Below, piece by piece: positions 56,280-64,000 of a DNA stretch of 64,000 nt. Under the pieces are notes generated by a model. That model did not search any database, was not told the origin of the DNA, and was given only the letters and a program-made list of their open reading frames with translations. The stretch comes from Selaginella tamariscina (lineage: Eukaryota; Streptophyta; Lycopodiopsida; Selaginellales; Selaginellaceae): the NCBI GenBank assembly GCA_003024785.1, contig PUQB01000314.1, positions 227,010 through 291,009 on the forward strand. Reading direction: 5' to 3'. Position numbers and translations under genes: made by a program. Positions within the stretch are counted from its first letter, which is position 1. Each line of letters begins with the position of its first letter.

Positions 56280-58230
56280 AGGACAATGCAGCTCATTGGC
56301 CAAGCTTTATTGGTTAGCAGTGGAGGGGTTTCGAAGATTTCACTAGGAGTTTGATGTAAGTCCTGTATTTGATTTGTTAAAAGACCAGGATGATAACTTC
56401 GACTACACTATCATTCTACAACAACAAATGATGGCTTGCCTAATTAGTAAAAGCTTAGGAGATTGGTGGGTGAGGCCAAGAAGCTATACTTGGTGGACAA
56501 GTTAGTTCTATGATGATGACAGATGGTTTCACAAGTTACGAAATGTCAAAGCGCACCTTCTTTTGGCTTTGTGAGATGCTCAACCAGACATCCCAAAGAA
56601 GAATACAAACTTTCAATTGCGCAGTTCCAGTTCCAATCCGGCTTGGTGTGACGTTGTACCAAGCTATGAGAAATCTTGACAGGGACACGTTTGTCGGAGA
56701 TGTTTGCAGTGGGAGAAAGCACAGTTTCTTGATGAAATCATCGACAGCACACAACAAGCAATAGTTCACCAGTTTGGTTTTCTCTGCAATACCCTTCAGA
56801 GGAGTAGCAAATTGCACAATTGCTTTAGAGTTTCAGGTGTTAACTGGAACAACTTTGCCAAACATTGTAGGAGCGATTGACTGCACGCACTTTGAGATTA
56901 TTCAACCTTCATGGATGACGATGAGGACTTCTTTGATAGGAAAGCAGCATTACAGTGTAATCATGCAAGCTGTTTGTGATGCGAAGAAGAGGTTTCTTAG
57001 CATCTATTGTGGTTGGCTTAGGTATGTTTGTTGTTGAACTTGTTTATGTTATTAACATTTTTTTAAGAAGTACACTAACATGCGTGTGTGGCAAAACTCT
57101 CCTTTGTCCAATATGATTCGAGGTGCCCATGTACTCCATGATCCTATAGTGGTTGTTGCTGGGGAGAACGTTAGACTATACATGGTCAGTGATAAGGGTT
57201 ATCAACTTATCTCTCAACTCATGACTCCTTACACAGGTTTTTTTGCCATTGCTTTTGTTTTTCATTTTTATCTTTGGTTACAGATGCACAGTTGAACTTA
57301 TGCAAATAGAGTTTGATCGTCAACATCACAAGGCACGAGTCATTATCGAATAGGCTTTTGGATTGCTCAAATAGAAGTTTCAGTGTCTTGATCAGAAGCA
57401 GAAGATGAAGCTTGAGAACCTTCCCAATGTTTGGGCGAGTTGTTGTATCCTCCACAACTCATAGTTACGAACACGGTCGGGATACCGGCCGTGTTCACCG
57501 TGTTTCATGAACACGGCCATGGGTCGTGTTCCCATGGTCGTGTTCATGAACAGTAAATACTGTTACGAACACGGGCCGTGATCCCGGCCGTGGTTGTTGG
57601 GATCACGGTGTGTTCGTAATACCAACTTAGGGTTAGGGCACACGTAACAATATTTTCTAGGGCTTGTTCATCTTCATTTTACAGGATTCTATATATCTCA
57701 TGCTGTTCATCATAAGTGTGGTGCAGTTCTGATCAAGGCAGCTTTTTGGAGAGGTAGCATTTTATTTGATATTCAAGATTTAAACCGGAGAAGACCCTCA
57801 ATTCTGGTGAGTTTTTTTAAACGGATTTGAATGTGGTTCATTGTAGCTTTGACTCACTGTCCTCTGACTCCATCCGTATGCAAAAATCTATATATATATA
57901 GAGAGAATATTTCTAGAATTAAAATTAGAATATTCATTAGAATATTCGTGAGCCATTCGTGTTCCGTGTTCGTGTTTTGTGGTCGGTTCCTGAAATCTAA
58001 GGCTCGTGTTCGTGTTTCGTGTTCGTGTTCGTAACTATGCCACAATTGCTCATTAACCTGAAAAGACAGACGTAGAAGCTGAACTTTAGGACCTTGAGCA
58101 CGAAGTTGATTGTAGAAGAAATCTTGGAATTCATGGGTATGATGAAGCAGTAATAGCTAGTGAAAATCTCACTCCAATAGAGCTGGGAAATGCAGTGAAA
58201 AGTGCTTTGATGGAGTATGTTTGCATTATT
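56280..58230 (+). pseudogene. PIF/Harbinger DDE transposase, split by an insertion and frameshifts
   Basis: Plus strand fragments in family order are WWVRPRS and YDDDRWFHKLRNVKAHLLL (56463-56560), then VPVPIRLGVTLYQA, then GVANCTIALEFQVL. Next is NIVGAIDCTHFEIIQPS (first catalytic Asp, about 56862-56910), then GKQHYSVIMQAVCDAKKRFL, then VSDKGYQLISQL (second Asp, about 57186-57220). After an intron-like stretch come QHHKARVIIE and FGLLK-like text, then CCILHN (57440-57460). The coding sequence is interrupted there by the 580-bp hAT-like element and resumes at 58040. Several frame changes. The enzyme would cut and join the element at TWA sites. Confidence 0.82.
57460..58039. mobile_element. hAT-like non-autonomous element (580 bp) nested in the transposase gene
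   Basis: Terminal inverted repeats CATAGTTACGAACACG on the left and its complement CGTGTTCGTAACTATG-type on the right end (one extra GTTCGT unit). The flanks CCACAACT (57452-57459) and CCACAATT (58040-58047) are an 8-bp duplication with one mismatch. Removing the element restores the CCILHN-type reading. Both subterminal regions are full of inverted GTGTTCGTGTTCG and GAACACGG boxes and are strongly palindromic. No coding capacity. An 8-bp duplication with CA...TG ends points to hAT. Confidence 0.82.
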
Positions 58231-58469
58231 TAAATTTTGAAATTTAATGTGAAGCAATGTGACAGTAATCTTTGCCTTAAAATTTTTTGTTTTAATAGTG
58301 GGACACTGTCACCCTTAAGATGAATATTTTATATGTTTTAAGTGTTTTGATGCGACACTAAAACCCTTAAAAATTTAACTATCCTTACATTTAAAAGGTG
58401 AATACGATAGTAAATACTACATAAAAATTTATGTAGTAACCCTTAACGCTTAAGGGTTTAAGGCAGCCC

Positions 58470-58547
58470 AAATTTGTATAGATTTATGAGGTGCAGGCGG
58501 CATGTACTGCCGTACAATAGAATATTTTATTAAATTTAAAATAAAGT
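58470..58547. other. short spacer between two insertions
   Basis: Seventy-eight bases of host DNA between the Harbinger right end and the left LTR of element A3. It ends with the AAGT target duplication of A3. Confidence 0.7.
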
Positions 58548-58705
58548 TGTGAGAGCTCGGAATATAGAAATGTGTATATCCATTAGTTCAGAAACCCTAA
58601 CTTATATACAAGACGTGGTCCAGATTGAATCCAATCCGACGGTTATCAAAATCCACTACGCTAATAATAGTATGTGCACATGCAGCCGTACACGTGGATC
58701 TTACA
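58548..58705 (-). repeat. 3' LTR of element A3 (158 bp)
   Basis: Plus strand runs TGTGAGAGCTCGGAATATAG to ACGTGGATCTTACA. Very like 63248-63405, with a 3-bp loss at AAGACGTGG and a few substitutions. Confidence 0.95.
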
Positions 58706-58720
58706 TCATCCCCTCCTCTC
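58706..58720 (-). other. polypurine tract of element A3
   Basis: On the minus strand GAGAGGAGGGGATGA directly precedes the 3' LTR TGTAAGATCC, as in element B. Confidence 0.85.
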
Positions 58721-58799
58721 GGAAGGGTGTAAGTTGGTTAGGGTTCTCTTGTAGACGGGCCCGGATCTGGAGGAACATCAAGGAGGAGGCACTGGTGGA

Positions 58800-61700
58800 T
58801 CTATAGGCGGCACAACTTGTTCCCGTTGCACAAAATGCTTCAACCGTTGTACATGTACAATCTCCGGAGATCGGGTTGAATGTCGTGCCGAACCTCATAA
58901 AACCTGTGGTCCTACTTGCCGTAACACTCGATACGGTCCTTTCCATTGAGGAAGGAGACTCTTAGCTAACCACGTACCGTAAGCTTGGGAAAACGAACCA
59001 ACACCAGTTCATCAACCTTGTACTCCGCAGGAGGACGATGATGCGAGTTGTACCGTTGTTGTTGTCCTACTTGTACGCGGCCCAAGTGTTCTGCTGACTC
59101 CGCACGAACCAATGGAAGGATGTTGTCAGATACCGATCCCATGACCTAGCATCAGCAGCTCGCGGTAACCGAGACGGGCAAACCCAACTCCGTTGGCAAC
59201 ACCGGTCATGACCATTACAAAGCTTATATGGAGAAGTACAATGGAACTTTGAACTTCAGTGACATAAGCATATCGGAGAGACGGCAGATAACCATCCCAA
59301 TCTGAATGTTGAAAGTTCACATACTTTGCGATCATCCCCTTGAAGGTTCTAACAAGCCGTTCCACTAAACCATCTGTCTGAGGATGATAAGCACTTGTGA
59401 AAGTGTGGCGTATCCCTAATCGAGATGTCAAAACATGAAATGCCTCAGCCATAAATGCGGGACCATTATCCGAGAGAATTCGCTCCGGACAAGAATGCTG
59501 AAACACGACCCGATTCAGGAGAAACTGACCAACAGCAGAAGCAGTCGCACTAGCAAGAGCACCAACTTCTACCCAACGAGTTAGGTAATCAGAAGCAATA
59601 ATAACGTACTCGTTACCAGCAGTTGACCGCGGAAAAGGTCCCATCAAATCAAATGCCACCAATTCAAACGGACGAGAAACTGCAATTGACTCCAACCGTC
59701 CTTCCGAAGCACATGGGGGAGTATTGCGAGCTTGGCACCACACACAACTACGCACATACCGAATCACATCTCCTCGCAACTCCGGCCAATAGAAAGATCT
59801 GCGCAGCTTCTCCATCACCCGACGATGTCCCATGTGCCCGCCAAGAATAGGAGAGTCATGGTAAGCATGGAGGAAGCGTGGAATGAAGATTGAAGGCACC
59901 AACCGCAAAGGATCATCTGGATCAGTCCCCACAAAATAAAGAAGGTCATCCTGAAGGCGATACTGTGAATGTAAATGCCTGAAAGGCAAGTCATCAGCAA
60001 GTGATGCAGGATTCTCAAACCCATCACGAAGCCTTCGAATCCACGGCTCAACCTTTTGAGCTTCCCGAACCTCATCCAAAGACGGCAAATCTAACTCTGC
60101 ATTCTGCGGACACTGAACGTCAAGCACAGCAACTGCTGATGGTACGGAATCTTCATCCAAAAAGTCCACTGAAGCTGGAACAACTGGTTCCTCTGGGGCA
60201 ACAGAAGAGAGAGAAGGTGGAAGAGGAGCCCGAGAAAGAGCATCAGCATCAGCCATGGAACCCTGGACGATGAACAACTTCAAAGTCGTAAATTTGAAGT
60301 TTCAAGGCCCACCGAGCAGTACGCCCAATCAAATTCTTTCGCTTCAACAACGAAGTGACTGCTGCATGATCACCTTCCAACAACGTCCGCGAACCATGCA
60401 AGTAGGCATGGAGCTTCTCAAAACCCCAAACTGCTGCTAGACACTCCTTTTCAGTTGTGGAGTAATTCACCTCTGCTGGCTGCAATGTACGGCTGATGTG
60501 CAATGGGATGTCGTTGGCCAGGAACACTTGTACTCTCCTGCATCAATACACCCCCGAGGCCGATGTCAGAAGCATCTACACGCAAGATGAAAGGACGGTG
60601 TAATCCGGGTACGCCAAAACTGGAGGAGTCGTCAACAACTCTTTGAGATCTGCAAATGCCTGCTTGCAATCCTTAGACCAAACAAAAGAAGTCATTGACG
60701 ATTTCAACAACGCGCGCAACGGTGCAGTACGATCTGAAAGATGATCCAAACGACCCAGATATTGTACCTTGCCAAGAAAGCGTTGCACATCATTCACACA
60801 CTTGGCGTAGGGAACTTCAAAACTGCAACTAGTTTGTCAGGATCGACTTGCAAACCTTCACGTGAAATGCGATAACCCAGATAAGTGGTGTCCTTTGATC
60901 CAAAACACACTTAGATGGCTTCAACTTCAAACCAACTTCCCGCAGTCGATCCAAAACCTTACGTACATCACCGACATGCTCCTCCCACGTTCCATCCGAA
61001 TGGATCAAAACATCATCGATGAAATCGGCAGTCACCTCCGGCATGTCGCAAAGAACCTCATCCATCATACGCTGGAAAGTTGCTGGAGCATTGCTCAAAC
61101 CGAAAGGCATCACCAGGAACTCGTACAGGCCAAATGGTGTCGAAAAGCAGTCTTGGGAATGTCCATGTCAGCCATCGGAACTTGCCAATATCCAGATGCG
61201 AGATCTAACTTGGTGAACCAACGGCTCCGCCCCAGTCGATCCAAAAGGTCTGCAGTATGAGGAAGTGGGTACACATCTGAGACGGTTACCTCATTTAACG
61301 GGCGATAATCAATGCAGAATCGAACGCTCCCATCAGGCTTCGTCACAAGGTGAGGTTCGCACGCCCAAGGACTTCGAGACTTCCGGATAACACCCTTCTC
61401 CAACATCTCTTTGACATTCGCTCGTAAGATCTTGAGCTCCTTTGGTGATCGACGCCGAACAGGTACCTTGATTGGCCTAGCTTCTCCAGTTGGAATAGGG
61501 TGGCGTGTCGCAATCTTGGCCCCAGATGACAAGTCGAAGTTGAAAAGATCAGCATACTCCTTCTTGAGTTGATCAACAACTACAGCACGACGATCATCTG
61601 ATGGATCCAAAGAAGAAAAGGAAGAGCATGAAGGGAAAATGGTTGGAAATAAGGGTGAGACAAAAGTGATGGAAGCAGAGGTGGAAGCAGATGGACGAAG

Positions 61701-62150
61701 TGGAATAGAAGTAAGAGGAATGGAAGAAAGACGAGGGAGAGTCAAACAAGGGGGAGACTTTTCAAAGTCACACTTGGCATGATTGCGAGTTAACCAATCC
61801 ATACCAAGAATAAGGTGAAAAGCTTGACTCGGCACCACCCGCAAAGATTGAAGCTCGAGCTCACAATCATCCACACGAACAACAATGTCCACTTCATCCC
61901 GCGAACAAGCATGAGTATGTCCGTTGCCGTACAGAATGAAGACTGGTTCTACCGCACGACGCAAATGAAGGCTGCAACGTGTAGCAACAGATTGAGAAAC
62001 AGAGGACAAACTTGAACCTGTATCCACCAACACTGAAAGGAAAACAGGATGAGGTGTGCGATTGAAACGAGCTTGAAAAGTGAAAACCGGATGATTTGGT
62101 GCCGAGTGAACCCCTTGATGATACTCCCGAAAGAAAGATGGAGGGGTCAC
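58800..62150 (-). pseudogene. pro-pol of element A3
   Basis: Minus strand order: protease VLVDTGSSLSSVSQS (about 62010-62055) and [19 protein letters not shown] follows in the same 346-codon frame (IRKSRSPWACEPHLVTKPDG, YPLPHTADLLDRLGRSRWF, LDLASGYWQVPM). A break near 61130 leads to [20 protein letters not shown] and FIDDVLIHSDG (catalytic DD with Phe for Tyr). RNase H pieces (DASDIGLGGVLMQ, TTEKECLAAVWGFEKLHAYL) are in two more frames. The 385-codon block 59126-60283 has ADADALSRAPLP, the zinc region (HMGHRRVMEKL, CVWCQARN) and the integrase core (VAFDLMGPF, ILSDNGPAFMAE, TDGLVERLVRTFK). The C-terminus (58800-59125) is frame-broken, contains VRHDIQPDLRRLYMYNG-like text, and has no chromodomain. 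Confidence 0.9.
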
Positions 62151-62176
62151 TAATTTATTCGCACGAGGACCCTCCT

Positions 62177-63110
62177 CTACTCGTGCGATTCGTCGTTTCC
62201 CGGAAGATCCACCGCATCACAACCTTCCACTGCAGCAGCACCAACCGGACGTTGTTGACGCCATGGCCTCCATCCTGGAAATGGGGGACGCCAATCGGGA
62301 AACCGTTGACAGCGCCGATACGTGTGTCCAACCTCATCACATGCCCAACAACGAACTGCACGTCCACGTCCTCGTCCACGGGCCCCACCTTGTGCTGGTA
62401 CACGAGCGGCAACAGCCTCAACCTCCATCGGAGCAGGTCCATCCCCAACATGGAGTGGAACAAGAGCACGTGAAGGCACAAGTGGGAGAGGTGACGACTC
62501 ATATCGTTGTGCCAGCCTCAAAGCATCGTCAAGAGTCACTGGAGCTAGTGCATGCACAAGCCCCACAAGGTCTTGACGAAGTGCTGGCCACAACATACCT
62601 AACTTGATGCGTTCCGACATGTTAGGTTCTGCACGCAGCAAAAGGCTTCGAAAGCGAACACCAAACTGCATCACCGACTCAGATGGCTCCTGACGAATAC
62701 GATGCAACTGCTGAAAAGCATCATCACAGTCGTCCGCATGCCCAAATGCACGTTTGAAGATCTCTGGAAGAATATTCCAATCCACGAGTTGCAACGTCCA
62801 GACCATTGTACCACTGCAACGCCGTCCCTTGAAGACAAGTAGGAAACTCGCGCAAACACTGAGCACCGTCCCACGAATGATATGTGGCAACCACAGTGAA
62901 GTGGTCAAACCAATGGTACACATCATCTCCAGGATTTCCGCGAAAGAAATCCGGTCGGACACGGGGGTTTGCAACATGCGTAGGAGGAGTACCCTGGCCT
63001 GTGAATGCTGCCATCAACTGAGAATGATTGTTCAGTTGCACACGCATGGCATCCAACAACTGCATGAGTAACTGCTCCACAGACAAGGGATTTGTCTGTT
63101 GTGGATTCAT
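62177..63110 (-). pseudogene. gag of element A3
   Basis: Starts MNPQQTNPLSVEQLLMQLLD at 63110. The gag core reads DVYHWFDHFTVVATYHSWDG and then TALQWYNGLDVATR. A frame break near 62800 follows, then FKRAFGHADDCDDAFQQLHR, RAEPNMSERIKLGMLWPALR, an Arg/Gly stretch and one CCHC knuckle CWACDEVGHTYRRC, ending NDESHE at 62177. About 310 residues when read through the break. Alignable with gag of element B around YHW-x(2)-HF and ALQWYNG. Confidence 0.88.
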
Positions 63111-63247
63111 GGATGAAGAAGAGACAAAATCCACAAGAAAGGAATAGATCTAGACAATGGAAAAGCTAGACCTAAGAAGACAGAGAAAAAAGACACAAAT
63201 CCGAGCACTCCGTAGGGACAATTAGAGGTGCCCCTCACCTCCACCAA

Positions 63248-63405
63248 TGTGAGAGCTCGGAATATAGAAATGTGTATATCCATTAGTTCAGAAACCCTAA
63301 CTTATATACAAGAGCGAGTGGTCCAGATTGAAATCCAAACGGCTATCAAAATCCACTACGCTAATAATAGTATGTGCACATGCAGCCGTACACGTGGATC
63401 TTACA
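63248..63405 (-). repeat. 5' LTR of element A3 (158 bp)
   Basis: Partner of 58548-58705. On the minus strand it starts TGTAAGATCCACGTG, carries CTTGTATATAAGTTAGGG (TATA box, about 63297-63314) and ends GAGCTCTCACA. The transcript would start within about 50 bp of the inner end. Confidence 0.95.
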
Positions 63406-63409
63406 AAGT

Positions 63410-64000
63410 GATTAATTTTTAAAATTTGCTTAAATAAAAATCTATATTAAACATGATTAAAGACATTAATAATAAATAGTGTTTTTCTTTTTTAATTATT
63501 GATAATGTTATTTTGTTTATTTTAGCCTTTTCTTCATAATAATCAAAATCTATTTTTATCACCCAACCTCATAGTTAAGGTAACTGGTTAGGGTTTGTAT
63601 GTTATTTAATAAAAAGTTAAGATTATGTTTTTATAATTAAATGTAAAAAAATAAAATATTATTACCTGGATTATAACACCTGGGTACACTTTATTTATAC
63701 AGTATTCACTTATGATTAAATTATTTATAAATAATAACTTCATTAGGAAGGAACTTGCAGGACATAGTATTAAGGGTATGAGATTCTAGTGAATTAGTAA
63801 ATAAATTTAAACTAAATTGGTTTATAACAAAATTTATATGGATGTATGATAGTATAGAAAGGAGATATACAACACACACGCACACACACGCACACTTCAT
63901 ATATAGATATAATATTACTGTTTTATGATGTATATATAGTTACATATGTGATGCTTCGATGTTAAACATATACACATACTTTCTTTCTATACATTAATGT
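63410..64000. other. AT-rich intergenic DNA to window end
   Basis: No gene seen. 63655-63715 (ACCTGGATTATAACACCTGG) is the inverted counterpart of 3790-3870 (CATGTGTTATAATCCAGGTA). This suggests that the right duplication arm continues here beyond the two inserted elements. An ACACACGC microsatellite lies at 63872-63894. Confidence 0.5.

Larger units (their letters stand above)
54290..58469 (+). mobile_element. PIF/Harbinger DNA transposon, about 4.2 kb
   Basis: Begins GGGCTAGGTTGCACTGACCC and ends GGGTTTAAGGCAGCCC (TIR match GGGCT only at the very tip). It is flanked by AAA on both sides (a TWA-like 3-bp target). Both ends are packed with CCCTTAA/TTAAGGG boxes, and a 57-bp segment (54311-54368 and 58305-58365) recurs in direct orientation with internal palindromes. 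The interior holds the two PIF/Harbinger proteins: a Myb/SANT-like ORF and a DDE transposase. Ends are less certain than the content. Confidence 0.75.
58548..63405 (-). mobile_element. Ty3-type LTR retrotransposon family A, fullest copy (A3)
   Basis: Element of 4,858 bp on the minus strand. LTRs of 158 bp lie at both ends, with a polypurine tract at the left (3') LTR, a primer-site-like TTGGTGGAGGTGAGGGG at the right (5') LTR, and gag, protease, RT, RNase H and integrase between. Flanked by a 4-bp duplication AAGT (58544-58547 and 63406-63409). Coding frames have a moderate number of 1-bp indels. It belongs with element B in one lineage: same LTR terminus (TGTAAG), same polypurine tract, same primer-site start, same protein motifs. 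Confidence 0.95.

Noticed and set aside
62096-62607. Plus-strand frames over A3 gag
   Set aside because: Antisense of gag; the CCHC knuckle and gag core are on the minus strand.

Overview
This is a piece of a flowering-plant nuclear genome. The background is very AT-rich. Plant-type genes are split by short introns, most of them GT-AG. The two recognisable host families are an oligopeptide transporter (OPT) and a plant alpha/beta-hydrolase of the serine-aminopeptidase S33 type. Around them is a dense mix of plant transposons: Ty3- and Ty1-type LTR elements, an L1-like LINE, and MULE, PIF/Harbinger and hAT-like DNA elements. I see no rRNA, tRNA, CRISPR or bacterial-type operon. Almost every coding region carries 1-2 bp indels, so I treat most as pseudogenes; uncorrected assembly errors could explain part of this.

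Layout. 1-2840: minus-strand remnant of Ty3-type family A, cut by the window edge. 3040-3730: unidentified GC-richer block. 3895-13100: left arm of a large inverted duplication whose other arm is about 49020-54235. The left arm holds a 1.57-kb insertion that looks like a solo LTR (4676-6243), FtsH-like 3' exons (8400-9498) and an OPT fragment (11930-13110). 13125-18715: hydrolase copy 1 (+), joined to the OPT fragment, then a small coiled-coil gene (-), then hydrolase copy 2 (-). 19400-20800: second family-A remnant (+). 22050-23470: unidentified GC-rich block. 24590-24860: Ty1/copia reverse-transcriptase scrap. 25611-26875: hydrolase copy 3 (+), an inverted duplicate of copy 2, with a nearly complete young Ty3-type element B inserted just downstream (27021-31778). 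33190-39394: decayed L1-like LINE (-), followed by a gag-protease-only LTR element C (39395-43570, -). 44972-47006: complete MULE with a perfect 9-bp target duplication, in copia-like sequence. 47814-50290: four-exon OPT gene (-), broken by indels. 54290-58469: PIF/Harbinger element with a Myb-like ORF and a DDE transposase, the latter split by a 580-bp hAT-like insertion. 58548-63405: the most complete family-A element (-), with identical-length 158-bp LTRs.

The most interesting items are three. First, Ty3-type families A and B share termini, polypurine tract, primer-site-like sequence, 4-bp target duplications and reverse-transcriptase motifs, and do not match the usual plant lineages I know. 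Second, nested inverted segmental duplications give natural empty sites and relative dates for insertions. Third, the gag-protease-only element C and the PIF/Harbinger ORF with a 17-residue repeat are unusual element architectures.
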